Shown in pieces: positions 42,075 to 52,050 of a stretch of 64,000 nucleotides of DNA. The DNA comes from Cochleicola gelatinilyticus (GTDB taxonomy: Bacteria > Bacteroidota > Bacteroidia > Flavobacteriales > Flavobacteriaceae): assembly GCF_001637325.1 (NCBI RefSeq), contig NZ_LRXL01000026.1, positions 930,001 to 994,000 of the forward strand, in the 5' to 3' direction. The translations under genes were made by a program, and so were the position numbers. The notes below the pieces were generated by a model. The model saw only the letters and a list, made by a program, of their open reading frames with translations, was not told where the DNA came from and ran no database searches. Position 1 is the first letter of the stretch. Each line of letters begins with the position of its first letter.

Positions 42075-43217
42075 ATGAAATTTAATACCAAAGCAATTCA
42101 TGGAGGGCAAAAAAATGTAGATCCAGCATATGGATCTGTTATGCCTCCTATTTATCAAACAAGTACATTTTCACAAACAACTCCCGGTGGTCATAAAGGC
42201 TTTGAATATTCTCGCAGTGGAAACCCAACCCGAGCAGCGCTTGAAAGAGCTTTTGCTAGTCTCGAAAATGGAAATCATGGTTTGGCATTTGGTAGTGGAT
42301 TAGCTGCGATCGATGCCATTCTTAAATTACTTAAATCTGGAGATGAGGTAATATCTACGAGCGACCTTTACGGAGGAACCTATCGTTTATTCACCTCTAT
42401 TTATGAAGATTTTGGAATTAAGTTTCATTTTGTTGGGATGGAAAATGCAGCGAACATAGAACATTATATAAGCGACAAAACAAAACTTATTTGGGTAGAA
42501 ACGCCAACTAACCCAATGATGAATCTTATCGATATTAAAGCGACGGCTGCCATTGCCAAAAAACATGATATATTGCTTGCAGTAGATAATACATTCGCAA
42601 CCCCATATTTACAACAACCTTTAGAACTGGGGGCTGATATTGTGATGCACAGTGCCACCAAATACCTTGGCGGACATAGTGATGTAGTAATGGGGGCTTT
42701 AGTTGTTAATGAAAACGTTTTGGCAGACCGATTGTATTTTATTCAAAAAGCAAGTGGTGCGATTTGTGGTCCACAAGATTGTTTTCTGGTGTTGCGAGGA
42801 TTAAAAACCCTTCATCTTCGTATGCAACGCCATTGTGAAAATGGAAAAGTAGTAGCAGAATTCTTAGCGAATCACCCTAAGATCGAAAAAGTGTATTGGC
42901 CAGGTTTTAAAACCCATCCAAATCATCGTATAGCAAAATCACAAATGAAAGATTATGGAGGAATGATTTCTTTTGTCACTAAAGGGAATAATTATAATGA
43001 AGCAATTCAGATTGTAGAAAACTTGAAAGTGTTTACGTTAGCTGAAAGTTTAGGCGGTGTAGAGAGTTTAGCAGGACACCCTGCGAGTATGACCCATGCG
43101 AGTATTCCTAAAGAGGAGCGAGAAAAAATTGGAGTGGTAGACTCGTTGATTCGTCTTAGTGTTGGTGTAGAAGATGCCGAAGACCTTATTGAAGATCTGA
43201 AACAAGCAATAGGATAG
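42075..43217 (+). CDS. Cystathionine gamma-synthase/lyase-type PLP enzyme
   Basis: 380 aa fold-type I PLP enzyme of the Cys/Met metabolism family. PLP Lys196 is in MHSATKYLGGHSD; EYSRSGNPTRAALE, FGSGLAAIDAI and DLYGGTYRLF are the usual PLP-phosphate and substrate motifs, and SLGGVESLAGHPASMTHAS closes the active site. It makes or cleaves cystathionine (transsulfuration). Synthase and lyase cannot be separated by eye. No neighbouring gene of methionine synthesis is present. Confidence 0.9.
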   Translation: MKFNTKAIHGGQKNVDPAYGSVMPPIYQTSTFSQTTPGGHKGFEYSRSGNPTRAALERAFASLENGNHGLAFGSGLAAIDAILKLLKSGDEVISTSDLYGGTYRLFTSIYEDFGIKFHFVGMENAANIEHYISDKTKLIWVETPTNPMMNLIDIKATAAIAKKHDILLAVDNTFATPYLQQPLELGADIVMHSATKYLGGHSDVVMGALVVNENVLADRLYFIQKASGAICGPQDCFLVLRGLKTLHLRMQRHCENGKVVAEFLANHPKIEKVYWPGFKTHPNHRIAKSQMKDYGGMISFVTKGNNYNEAIQIVENLKVFTLAESLGGVESLAGHPASMTHASIPKEEREKIGVVDSLIRLSVGVEDAEDLIEDLKQAIG

Positions 43218-43242
43218 GATAGCTAGCATTAAAAGAACATTA

Positions 43243-43280
43243 AAAAAACCGTTCACAACTCATATTATGAACGGTTTTCT
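43243..43280. terminator. Bidirectional terminator after the PLP-enzyme gene
   Basis: AAAACCGTTCA (43245-43255) / TGAACGGTTTT (43268-43278), perfect 11-bp stem with A/T-runs on both sides, between convergent genes. Confidence 0.85.
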
Positions 43281-43303
43281 GATGTTTAAAGGTATTGTTG
43301 AGT

Positions 43304-44104
43304 TTAATCTAGATAGTAGATATATCCTATATTTAACCAGTACGTCCAATCATTCGATTTATTTTCAGGAACAGGTCTAGTTCCATTGTTTTCTAATGTT
43401 GGGTTTAAGCCATCAACGTAATCTGAAAAATAATAGGTCCATCGACTATCCAATAACAAATCACTTAATTGCGTTAATTTGTATCTTATTCCAATACTAC
43501 CTACCGCAGCCCATGTAGTTCCCGGTTCTTGTTGAAAAGAGCCAATATATTTTTCTGGTGTAGTAAAACTAGTGTCGATATCTCCAAGAGTTGATGTAAC
43601 TTCTGGATCGAAACTTACAAAATGCACTCCAAGACTTCCGTAGGGTGCTACTTTAAATGCTCCTGCGGCAAAATCTCGGATACTTAATGGAAAAAATTCT
43701 AATTGAGAGCCTACTTCTATAACTGTTGAACTTCCCGTCATAGCACGAAGCTGCTCAGAAAATAACGATTCTTCGTCTGGGGCAACAAATTCTCCAAAGT
43801 GCTCGAGTCTTGTTTTGTGAAAATCGATTTCAGTTCGAATTTTAAAGTGATCGTTAAAGTATTTATCGCGCGTGTAGCAATTACAATCAGCTCTGTAAGC
43901 GAAATTAATATAATGAACAAGCCCGACACCAATACCCACGTTACCGGAGTTGGTTTCAAAATCGTTACGAACCCCGAAATCTGAGTAAAATGCGACAGGA
44001 CCAGTTATAATTCCCACTTCATGAGAAAAGCCCAGTTGGCTATAAACTTCTTGTTTCGAGATAGCAAGAAGTAAAAATACCAATAGCAAAATTCTGGTAT
44101 TCAT
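43304..44104 (-). CDS. Outer-membrane beta-barrel protein
   Basis: 266 aa with a signal peptide (cleavage near VYSQ). Alternating strands and aromatic C-terminus (WLNIGYIYYLD) suggest an 8- to 10-strand barrel: HEVGIITGPVAFYSDFG, GVGLVHYINFAYR, VIEVGSQLEFFPLS, APYGSLGVHFVSF and DSRWTYYFSDYVDGL. A small Cys-containing segment (DCNCYT) is unusual in an outer-membrane protein. It is divergent from gdhA; role unknown. Confidence 0.72.
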   Translation of the reverse strand: MNTRILLLVFLLLAISKQEVYSQLGFSHEVGIITGPVAFYSDFGVRNDFETNSGNVGIGVGLVHYINFAYRADCNCYTRDKYFNDHFKIRTEIDFHKTRLEHFGEFVAPDEESLFSEQLRAMTGSSTVIEVGSQLEFFPLSIRDFAAGAFKVAPYGSLGVHFVSFDPEVTSTLGDIDTSFTTPEKYIGSFQQEPGTTWAAVGSIGIRYKLTQLSDLLLDSRWTYYFSDYVDGLNPTLENNGTRPVPENKSNDWTYWLNIGYIYYLD

Positions 44105-44132
44105 TGTAGATTAGGTTTAAATTGAGACGGAA

Positions 44133-44140
44133 CAAATATA
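44133..44140 (-). promoter_or_regulatory. Possible promoter box of the beta-barrel gene
   Basis: On the minus strand TATATTTG (plus strand CAAATATA) lies 28 bases before the start at 44104; no TTG at the proper distance. Confidence 0.3.
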
Positions 44141-44223
44141 TAAAATCTTGGCAAACAGGGAAATTTAATGAAACTATTTCATGTTTTTACATAAAATTAG
44201 TATTCCGATTTTGCGTAATAAGG

Positions 44224-44231
44224 TATATTTG
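44224..44231 (+). promoter_or_regulatory. Possible promoter box of gdhA
   Basis: TATATTTG (TAnnTTTG) 114 bases before the ATG at 44346; the TTG triplet found nearby is too close (10 bases). Confidence 0.3.
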
Positions 44232-44345
44232 CACTCAAATAACGAAATCGATTTCGATATCGTATAATAGCTTAAAATAAATCGTGAAGTCGTTTTTGAA
44301 CTTTTAACCTTCAGAAGCAATTTTAAAATCATAATATTTTTAAAA

Positions 44346-45689
44346 ATGAAACAAAGCATTAAAGATTTCATTGCAGGAGTAGAAAAAATGAATCCCAATG
44401 AGCCTGAATTTCTTCAAGCCGTTACAGAGGTAGCTGAAACTGTAATTCCATTTATTGAGAAGAATGAAAAATACCAAGGGAAAAAATTATTAGAGCGAAT
44501 GGTGGAGCCGGAACGTACTATTATGTTTCGTGTGCCATGGACCGACGACAATAACGAGATTCATGTAAACCGTGGATACCGTGTAGAGTTTAATTCTGCT
44601 ATTGGCCCGTACAAAGGGGGACTTCGTTTTCACCCAAGTGTGAATCTTAGTATCTTAAAATTCTTAGGATTCGAACAAACCTTTAAAAACAGTCTTACAA
44701 CACTACCTATGGGTGGTGGTAAAGGTGGAAGTGATTTCAATCCAAAGGGTAAAAGTGATCATGAAGTGATGCGTTTTTGCCAGAGTTTCATGAACGAATT
44801 ATCGAGACATATTGGTCCTAATACCGATGTTCCTGCTGGAGATATTGGTGTTGGAGGTCGTGAGATTGGTTTTATGTTCGGACAATACAAGAAATTGCAA
44901 AATGAATTTACAGGAGTGTTTACTGGAAAAGGTCGATCTTTTGGAGGTTCATTAATTCGCCCAGAAGCAACGGGTTACGGAAATGTTTATTTCGCCAAAA
45001 ACATGCTAGAAACACAAGGCGAGACTTTTAAAGGAAAAACAGTAGTGATCTCAGGTTCTGGAAATGTAGCACAATATGCTGCTCAAAAAGCAATGGAATT
45101 TGGAGGAAAAGTTGTCACCTTTTCTGACTCGTCAGGATTTATTTACGATAGTGAAGGAATAAATGAAGAGAAGCTCGCATTTGTTATGGAGCTGAAAAAT
45201 GAAAAAAGAGGACGTATTAAAGAATATGTCGATAAATATCCAAACGCTAAATATACCGAAGGAGATCGTCCATGGAGCGTAAAATGTGATATTGCACTTC
45301 CTTGTGCTACTCAAAACGAATTAGATGAGTCTGAAGCAAAAACGCTTGTTAAGAATGGATGTATTTGTGTGAGTGAAGGAGCTAATATGCCTAGCACACC
45401 CGATGCAATTACCGTTTTTCAAAAAGCAAAAATCTTATTTGCACCAGGAAAAGCTTCAAATGCAGGTGGGGTAGCTACTTCAGGGTTAGAAATGTCTCAG
45501 AACTCATTGCGATTAAGCTGGACTTCTAAAGAGGTAGACGAAAAATTACATGCTATTATGAATGACATTCATGCAGCATGTGTAGAATATGGTAAAGACG
45601 GTGATGGTCATGTAGACTATGTTAAAGGCGCAAACGTTGCTGGATTCGTAAAAGTTGCCGATGCAATGCTCGCACAAGGAGTAGTTTAA
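44346..45689 (+). CDS. gdhA: Glutamate dehydrogenase (hexameric, probably NADP-specific)
   Basis: 447 aa. It is the length of hexameric GdhA. Catalytic and glutamate-binding motifs are PYKGGLRFHPSVN, LPMGGGKGGSDFNPKGKS (active Lys) and VPAGDIGVGGREIG; the Rossmann motif is VVISGSGNVAQYAAQ with FSDSSG, which fits NADP preference. ALPCATQNELDE and APGKASNAGGVATSGLEMSQN are typical of the C-terminal part. It assimilates ammonium into glutamate. Confidence 0.94.
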   Translation: MKQSIKDFIAGVEKMNPNEPEFLQAVTEVAETVIPFIEKNEKYQGKKLLERMVEPERTIMFRVPWTDDNNEIHVNRGYRVEFNSAIGPYKGGLRFHPSVNLSILKFLGFEQTFKNSLTTLPMGGGKGGSDFNPKGKSDHEVMRFCQSFMNELSRHIGPNTDVPAGDIGVGGREIGFMFGQYKKLQNEFTGVFTGKGRSFGGSLIRPEATGYGNVYFAKNMLETQGETFKGKTVVISGSGNVAQYAAQKAMEFGGKVVTFSDSSGFIYDSEGINEEKLAFVMELKNEKRGRIKEYVDKYPNAKYTEGDRPWSVKCDIALPCATQNELDESEAKTLVKNGCICVSEGANMPSTPDAITVFQKAKILFAPGKASNAGGVATSGLEMSQNSLRLSWTSKEVDEKLHAIMNDIHAACVEYGKDGDGHVDYVKGANVAGFVKVADAMLAQGVV

Positions 45690-45737
45690 TTAATTTTGTT
45701 TTCAAAAACAGAATTAAAATAAATATAATTAAGATCA

Positions 45738-45772
45738 CAAGGTTGCCTGTTTCTCAATGGGCAACCTTTTTT
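45738..45772 (+). terminator. Terminator of gdhA
   Basis: AAGGTTGCC (45739-45747) / GGCAACCTT (45760-45768), perfect 9-bp stem, 12-base loop and T-run. Confidence 0.85.
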
Positions 45773-45831
45773 GAATTTTAAACGGCAATATTTACCTGTA
45801 AAATGTGTTATGTTTCAGTAAAGAATTAACT

Positions 45832-48147
45832 ATGTATAGAAACTTTTTGGTCTTCTTACTTATAGCGTGTATTTCTTCCACAGTAAATGCTCAAAATTTC
45901 GAAGATACTTGGTCTGGCTATTTTTCGTATGGATCTATACGAGCGATTTCTCAAGGGAATGATAAAGTGTATGCTGCTTCAGAAAATGCTGTTTTTTCGT
46001 ACGATCTTTCAACGCTTCAGTTTGAAACTATATCAACTATTAACGGGCTTTCAGGAGATACAATTTCGAGCCTTTATTATAGTGAGGAATTTGGAGTGCT
46101 GGTAATAGGTTATGAAAATGGATTAATTGAAATTGTAACCGATAGTGATGAAGAAATCCTTTCCGTAGTAGATATTTTAGAAAAACCAACCATACCTCCC
46201 AACGAAAAAAGAATTAATCACTTTAATGAATACGAAGGTATTTTATATATAGCTGCCGATTTCGGAATTTCGGAATTTAACCTAGCTTCATTAGAATTTG
46301 GAGATAGTTTTATAATTGGAGACTTTGGTACAAACATTCCTATTTTACAAACTACTGTGCAACCTCCCTATATTTATGCAGCATCTTCCACAGGAGGTCT
46401 TCGCAGGGCTAGTATTGATAATCCAAACTTAATCGATTACGAACAATGGACAACCATTGCTCTTGGAAACTATAGTGGAGTTCAACCGCTTCAAAACGAG
46501 GTGTATGCGGTAAATGCTGGGAGCAGTTCGGTGGTGCGTATAGGTGTCGAAGTTGTTCCTACTATCACAACAGTACAAACTTTTGGAAATGCGGAAATTC
46601 TTAGCTTTACCGAGAAAAATGATGTGCTGGTTTTAAGTACGTTAGCTGCAATACGAGCTTATGGTCCAGGCTTTGCTATTCAAGGTATAGTAAATAATAC
46701 TTCTTCAGAATTTTCATTTACTATACAAACAGGATATGCATTTAATGACACTTTTTATATTGGTACTTTCGACTTGGGAATGTTAGCAATCCCTTTTAGC
46801 AATGAAAATTCGGTTCAGATATTACCAGACGGACCCCTTAGAAACGATTCGTATAGTATCGATGCATCTCCAGGCCAAGTTTGGGTAAGTTATGGAGAGC
46901 CTTCGGTTTCGTATAACCCTTTTCCTCTTACTCGTCGAGGTATTAGTAATCTTAAGGAAAATATTTGGACCAATTATACCTATGATGACTTAGTAGAGAA
47001 AATAGGAGGTTTTTCAGCAACCGATCTTGTAGAAGTAAATCTTAACCCAGAGAATCCAGAAGAGGTTTTTATAAGTTCACTTGAAAATGGAATTATAAAG
47101 ATTTCAAGTCCTGATGATTTTTTTATTTATAATGAAAGCACCAGTACAATAGAAGGAAATGGTCAAGGGGGAGGAATGCGAATCTACGGAAGCGATTTCG
47201 ATAGTCAAGGAAATCTTTGGTTTGTACAATCTGCAAAAGAAGAGGGGATTTTGCGACTCTCAGCCGGAGGACAACTTCAAAAGTTTGATATTACTCCACT
47301 TATTTCCGAGCCGACCAGTGAAAACCCATTAACCGAAATGGCTATAAGTCGAGAAGGGTATGTTTTCTTCGGTGGATATGCCGATGGTTTAATGGCGTTC
47401 AACCCTAATAATACTAGTTATAACTCTATCGGAAAAGACCTAGGAAATGGAAATCTCCCCAACAATACTGTACGTTGTTTGGCTTTCGATAATAATAACC
47501 GTCTTTGGATTGGTACTCCTAGAGGGTTGCGAGTTCTCTTTAATGTAGGTGGTTTTTTCGAAGAAGATGCCGATACCGACACACAACCCATCATAATTTT
47601 AGAAGACGGAGTGCCGCAAGAGTTGCTTTTTCAGCAATTTATTTCAGACATTGAAGTCGATGGATCTAATAATAAATGGATTGGAACTTCTACTTCAGGG
47701 GTGTTTTATCTGTCTCCTAATGGGCAAGAAACACTACTTCGGTTTACAAAGGCAAACTCTCCTCTCCCTTCAAATAATATTCAAGACATTTCAATCGATT
47801 CCTTTACTGGGGTTGTGTATTTCGCCACCGACAAAGGATTAGTTGCATATAATGGTAGCGCAACAGCTCCACGAGAAAACCTCGAAGAAGTGTTTGCATT
47901 TCCCAATCCAGTACGTCCGGGTTTCACAGGGAATGTCACCATCGATGGATTAACCGCTAATGCCAATGTAAAGATTACAGATATCGAAGGAAATCTTGTA
48001 TTCGAAACAACCAGCGAGGGCGGTAGCGTATTATGGGATACCACGGCCTTCGGAAGATATAAAGTGCGATCTGGCGTGTATCTCGTTATTATCACAGGAG
48101 AAGAAGCGCTAGAAACAGCAGTTTCAAAAATAATGGTAATTCGGTAA
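45832..48147 (+). CDS. porZ: PorZ-like T9SS beta-propeller protein
   Basis: 771 aa from the ATG at 45832, where MYRNFLVFLLIACISSTVNAQ gives a signal peptide; the frame itself opens 27 bases earlier. The body is a repeated two-component-regulator-type propeller: NFEDTWSGYFSYGSIRAI and KVYAASENAVFSYDL at the start, INGLSGDTISSLYY, later NNRLWIGTPRGLRVL and NNKWIGTSTSGVFYL. The C-terminus is a T9SS-type beta domain with FPNPVRPGFTGNVTI and GVYLVIITGEE. This matches PorZ, the surface protein delivering anionic LPS to the type IX sortase. The recO gene overlaps its stop by one base. Confidence 0.85.
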   Translation: MYRNFLVFLLIACISSTVNAQNFEDTWSGYFSYGSIRAISQGNDKVYAASENAVFSYDLSTLQFETISTINGLSGDTISSLYYSEEFGVLVIGYENGLIEIVTDSDEEILSVVDILEKPTIPPNEKRINHFNEYEGILYIAADFGISEFNLASLEFGDSFIIGDFGTNIPILQTTVQPPYIYAASSTGGLRRASIDNPNLIDYEQWTTIALGNYSGVQPLQNEVYAVNAGSSSVVRIGVEVVPTITTVQTFGNAEILSFTEKNDVLVLSTLAAIRAYGPGFAIQGIVNNTSSEFSFTIQTGYAFNDTFYIGTFDLGMLAIPFSNENSVQILPDGPLRNDSYSIDASPGQVWVSYGEPSVSYNPFPLTRRGISNLKENIWTNYTYDDLVEKIGGFSATDLVEVNLNPENPEEVFISSLENGIIKISSPDDFFIYNESTSTIEGNGQGGGMRIYGSDFDSQGNLWFVQSAKEEGILRLSAGGQLQKFDITPLISEPTSENPLTEMAISREGYVFFGGYADGLMAFNPNNTSYNSIGKDLGNGNLPNNTVRCLAFDNNNRLWIGTPRGLRVLFNVGGFFEEDADTDTQPIIILEDGVPQELLFQQFISDIEVDGSNNKWIGTSTSGVFYLSPNGQETLLRFTKANSPLPSNNIQDISIDSFTGVVYFATDKGLVAYNGSATAPRENLEEVFAFPNPVRPGFTGNVTIDGLTANANVKITDIEGNLVFETTSEGGSVLWDTTAFGRYKVRSGVYLVIITGEEALETAVSKIMVIR

Positions 48148-48866
48148 TGATTGTTACTACCAATGCAATTGTATTGTCTTCGTTAAAATATGCAGAAGCA
48201 GACCTAATTGTTACGTGTTATACTGAAGCAGCCGGTGTTAAAACCTATTTACTGCGCCGCATTTTAAAATCGAGAAAAGGAAAATTAAAAACGTCTTATT
48301 TTCAACCTCTTACTCAGTTGGAGATGGTAGCATACCATAAAAACAAAGGAACTTTAGAAAGTATTCGGGAAGCAAAAATTCTGCATCCTTATGAAACGTT
48401 GCACACCGAGGTAGTAAAATCTTCATTAGTAATGTTCTTAGCAGAAATGCTAAAAAACTGTATTCAAGAAGAAGAATCGAACCCCGATTTATTTAACTTT
48501 CTATCTGCTGCTTTCGATTATTTAGATACTCACGACGCAATTGGAAATTTTCATATTCTTTTTCTTCTGAAGCTATCTGCCTATCTTGGATTTTACCCCG
48601 ATGCATCAGATATTGAAGCTCCATATTTTAATATCGCAGCAGGTTTTTTTCAATCTGAAAGTACCGATATTTATTCGGAAGAAGGTGTTACGATTGAGGC
48701 ATTTAAGCAGTTTTTCGGTGTAAATTTTGATGCAATCAGTGAAATAAAACTAACTAAAAAAGAACGATCAGACGTACTAAATTTGTTGTTGGCGTATTAT
48801 CAATTACATTTGCAGGGGTATAAAAAACCAAAGTCTCTTTTAGTGCTTAACCAACTATTTCACTAA
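48147..48866 (+). CDS. recO: DNA repair protein RecO
   Basis: 239 aa. The N-terminal OB fold has TTNAIVLSSLKYAEADLIVTCYTEAAGV followed by LLRRILKSRKGKLKTSYFQPLTQLEMV, the RecO signature; the helical C-terminus has FHILFLLKLSAYLGFYPD. It loads RecA with RecR. The usual zinc-finger Cys residues are not visible, as in other Bacteroidota. The start overlaps the porZ stop by one base. Confidence 0.92.
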   Translation: MIVTTNAIVLSSLKYAEADLIVTCYTEAAGVKTYLLRRILKSRKGKLKTSYFQPLTQLEMVAYHKNKGTLESIREAKILHPYETLHTEVVKSSLVMFLAEMLKNCIQEEESNPDLFNFLSAAFDYLDTHDAIGNFHILFLLKLSAYLGFYPDASDIEAPYFNIAAGFFQSESTDIYSEEGVTIEAFKQFFGVNFDAISEIKLTKKERSDVLNLLLAYYQLHLQGYKKPKSLLVLNQLFH

Positions 48867-48869
48867 CCA

Positions 48870-51278
48870 ATGCGCATACCATTTTTACTAAGTCTTTTTA
48901 TGTTTTTCAATGGTGCTTTAAATGCTCAAACCATTCAAGTACTAGAGGAAAATTCATCACTACCTATTTCTGGAGTTGCAATTTATAATAATGACAAATC
49001 GAAAAGCGCAATTACAGATTTCGATGGATTTGTTTCTCTATCTAAATTTTTAGATGATGAAGTGCTTACTTTCCAACATATTTCACATATAACGGTGTCT
49101 ATCGTTAAAAATGAACTTATAAATAATACTGTTGTAAATCTAAAAACCGATTCTAGTACTTTAGATGAAGTAGTTGTTTCCGCTTCAAAATTCGGACAAA
49201 AAAGGCGTGATATTCCTCAGCAAATACTAAGTTTAAGTAGTGAAGACATACTTTTTAGTAATCCACAAACGGCTGCCGATTTGTTAGAGTCGAGCGGTCA
49301 AGTATATGTTCAGAAAAGTCAGTTAGGAGGTGGAAGTCCGTTAATACGAGGTTTCTCTACCAACCGATTGTTAATTACGGTAGATGGAGTTCGGTTCAAC
49401 ACTGCTATTTTTAGAGCTGGGAATGTTCAAAATGTTATTTCAATAGATCCTTTTGCGGTAGAAAAAACCGAAGTAATTCTCGGACCAGGATCTGTAGTTT
49501 ATGGGAGTGATGCTATTGGAGGAGTAATGAATTTTTATACCAAAAAACCAAAGTTTTCTTTTGAAGAAGGAATATCACTTTCTGGCAACACTACAGGACG
49601 ATATGCCACTGCTAACAATGAAAAAACAGGACATATAGATCTAAATATAGGTACAAAAGAGTGGGCGTTTTTAAGCAGTGTGACCTATAGCAATTTTGGT
49701 GATTTACGAATGGGAAATCATGGACCAGACGATTACCTAAGAACCGAATATGTTGAAACGGTAAATGGTGTTGATACTGTGATTCCTAATGAAGACCCAT
49801 TAGTGCAAAATCCGACAGGATATGACCAAATAAATGCAATGCAGAAAATAAGGTTTATGCCCTCTAAACAATGGGACTTTAATGTTGGGTTGTTTTATAC
49901 CACTACCAGCGATTATCCTAGATACGATCGCCTTATCCGAAAAAGGAATGGAAGTTTAAGAGCTGCAGAATGGTATTATGGTCCACAAGAATGGTTATCA
50001 GGAAACCTTCAGATTACTTCGAAACCCGAATCTGTTACACTCTACGACCAAAGTATCTTTACAATTTCATACCAAAGATCTAAAGAAAGTCGGAACGATC
50101 GTGATTTTGGAGCAGCCACCTTATTTGAAACCGACGAAAAAGTGAATGCATATACTGCTGCATTAGATTTTGAAAAAAAGTTAGGCTCAAAGAATATTTT
50201 ATTTTATGGTGCAGAGTATGTATTCAATAAAGTGAATTCAGAAGGAAAACAAACCGATATAACCAATGGTATTTCTCAAGTAGATACACCTCGATATCCT
50301 GACGGGGCCACGTGGCAATCTATAGCCGCTTACAGTAGCATACAATTAAAATTAATAGAAGAACTTTCGTTTCAAGGAGGTCTGCGTTTTAATCAGATTA
50401 AATTAGATGCAACATTCGATCCAGCCGTATACGAATTTCCTTTTTCTGAAGCGAACACCTCCACAAGCGCTATTACTGGGAGTGCAGGTATTGCATGGAA
50501 CCCGAATAAAACCATTGGATGGCGTGTGAACTTCGGAACCGCATTTCGAGCTCCCAATATCGATGATGTCGGAAAGATATTCGATAGTGAACCTGGAAGT
50601 GTTGTGGTGCCTAACCCAGACCTAAAAGCAGAATATGCCTATAATGGTGAAGTAGGAGTTGCCTTAAATTTCGATAATGTAGTAAAGTTAGATGTAGCTG
50701 CATATATGACCGAATTAAAAGATGCCTTAGTACGTCGTGATTTCAGCATCGAAGGTCAAACGGAGATCAATTATCAAGGAGAGCCAAGCAATGTACAAGC
50801 GATTCAAAATGCCGCTAAAGCAGAAGTCTACGGATTTGAAGCAGGGATCGAAGTTAATTTTTCTGAAGCTTTACAACTTACAGGGCAATATAGTATTACC
50901 GATGGTTATGAAGAAGATGATAACGGTGACCAAAACCCCATTCGCCATGCTGCACCCCAGTTTGGAAACGGACACCTTATTTTTAAAACTAATAAATGGA
51001 AATTTGACGCTTTTGTAGAGTACAACGGTCAATTCGATTTTGAAGACCTTGCACCAAGTCAGGCAAGTAATGACTTCTTATTTGCTAAAGATTTCAATGG
51101 CAATCCCTATGCTCCAAAGTGGTATACGCTAAATTTGGGTACTCAATACAGTATTACTAAAGAATTGCAACTTAATGCTAATTTAGAAAATATAACAGAT
51201 CAACGCTACCGTCCCTACTCTTCAGGAATTGCTGCTGCAGGAAGAAATCTAATATTAGCAGCTACTTACTCGTTTTAA
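48870..51278 (+). CDS. TonB-dependent outer-membrane receptor
   Basis: 802 aa. The signal peptide ends ALNAQ; a carboxypeptidase-D-like (CarboxypepD_reg) domain follows (about 20-100; LPISGVAIYNNDKSKSAITDFDGF), then the plug with DEVVVSASKFGQKRRDIP as the TonB box region, LGGGSPLIRGFSTNRLLITVDGVRFN and GPGSVVYGSDAIGGVMNFYTKK. The barrel closes with NLENITDQRYRPYSSGIAAAGRNLILAATYSF. The plug resembles heme/transferrin-type receptors, but no heme ligands were verified. It begins 3 bases after recO, so porZ-recO-receptor form one transcript. Confidence 0.9.
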   Translation: MRIPFLLSLFMFFNGALNAQTIQVLEENSSLPISGVAIYNNDKSKSAITDFDGFVSLSKFLDDEVLTFQHISHITVSIVKNELINNTVVNLKTDSSTLDEVVVSASKFGQKRRDIPQQILSLSSEDILFSNPQTAADLLESSGQVYVQKSQLGGGSPLIRGFSTNRLLITVDGVRFNTAIFRAGNVQNVISIDPFAVEKTEVILGPGSVVYGSDAIGGVMNFYTKKPKFSFEEGISLSGNTTGRYATANNEKTGHIDLNIGTKEWAFLSSVTYSNFGDLRMGNHGPDDYLRTEYVETVNGVDTVIPNEDPLVQNPTGYDQINAMQKIRFMPSKQWDFNVGLFYTTTSDYPRYDRLIRKRNGSLRAAEWYYGPQEWLSGNLQITSKPESVTLYDQSIFTISYQRSKESRNDRDFGAATLFETDEKVNAYTAALDFEKKLGSKNILFYGAEYVFNKVNSEGKQTDITNGISQVDTPRYPDGATWQSIAAYSSIQLKLIEELSFQGGLRFNQIKLDATFDPAVYEFPFSEANTSTSAITGSAGIAWNPNKTIGWRVNFGTAFRAPNIDDVGKIFDSEPGSVVVPNPDLKAEYAYNGEVGVALNFDNVVKLDVAAYMTELKDALVRRDFSIEGQTEINYQGEPSNVQAIQNAAKAEVYGFEAGIEVNFSEALQLTGQYSITDGYEEDDNGDQNPIRHAAPQFGNGHLIFKTNKWKFDAFVEYNGQFDFEDLAPSQASNDFLFAKDFNGNPYAPKWYTLNLGTQYSITKELQLNANLENITDQRYRPYSSGIAAAGRNLILAATYSF

Positions 51279-51282
51279 TAAA

Positions 51283-51336
51283 AAAACCATTTCAAAAGAG
51301 ACACTTAATAATTATGTCGCTATTGAAACGGTTTCT
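51283..51336. terminator. Terminator between the TonB receptor and SYLF genes
   Basis: AAACCATTTCAA (51284-51295) / TTGAAACGGTTT (51323-51334) with one mismatch and a near-paired inner stem; the genes are convergent. Confidence 0.55.
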
Positions 51337-51358
51337 TAAAAAAATTTAAATTATTTTT

Positions 51359-51922
51359 CTATTGTTCGGCAGGAGTAAACGAAATTCGCTGTCCACCTAC
51401 GGCAGCTTCCGCCATTAGGCCAGCTTTTGGCAATACAACAACAGCAACTCCATCGGTGTATTCAGCCTTAACACCTTTTCCCGATTTTAAGACAACGGCA
51501 GACGCTCCTGCAGCAAATTTGTAGTCATTCTCTTTAAAATCTGTAAAAGAACTTTCGTTTTCAAAAAAGATAACCTCGCGATAAGCTTGACCCCCTGCTT
51601 GAAGACCAATATCTAATTGTTTAAGATTTGCAGTTCCAATAACATCACCGTTTTCATAAACAATTCCATTTCCAGACGCTGCTCCAACTACAAGTGCCCC
51701 TTTTCCAACGTTTGGAAAAACCACATATCCATAAGCATTGTCAAAATGAGTTTCGATTTTAGCATCTACTTTGATCATAGCTTCTTTAGCTTCCGTAGCA
51801 TCGGTAAGTAGTTGTTCATTAATCATCATATCCGCATCGGTATCCATTAATTCATCATCTTGGGCAAAAAGCGATGCGCTTATGCCAAGAAATAATAGCA
51901 TTATAAATTTTGTCTTTTTCAT
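51359..51922 (-). CDS. SYLF/YSC84-domain secreted protein
   Basis: 187 aa from the ATG at 51922 (MKKTKFIMLLFLGISASLFAQ signal peptide); upstream extension to 51952 has no signal. The mature part carries the SYLF lipid-binding core: NAYGYVVFPNVGKGALVVGAASG, GDVIGTANLKQLDIGLQAGGQAYREVIFFENE, KFAAGASAVVLKSG and DGVAVVVLPKAGLMAEAAVGGQRISF. SYLF domains bind phospholipids. The role in a periplasmic protein is unknown. Confidence 0.88.
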   Translation of the reverse strand: MKKTKFIMLLFLGISASLFAQDDELMDTDADMMINEQLLTDATEAKEAMIKVDAKIETHFDNAYGYVVFPNVGKGALVVGAASGNGIVYENGDVIGTANLKQLDIGLQAGGQAYREVIFFENESSFTDFKENDYKFAAGASAVVLKSGKGVKAEYTDGVAVVVLPKAGLMAEAAVGGQRISFTPAEQ

Positions 51923-52050
51923 AGCAATTAGTTTTTTTTGTTTTTGTAACATAAAGGTAAATGAGTAACTCGAGATGGCTAGTTAATAGTGTGTTACAAA
52001 TTGTGAAAAGACTGCTAAATTTTTATCGAAATTAATTAGTAAACTAGGTG

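Noticed and set aside
42464-42661. Minus-strand frame inside the cystathionine enzyme gene
   Set aside because: It is antisense to the conserved PLP region and has no independent start signal.
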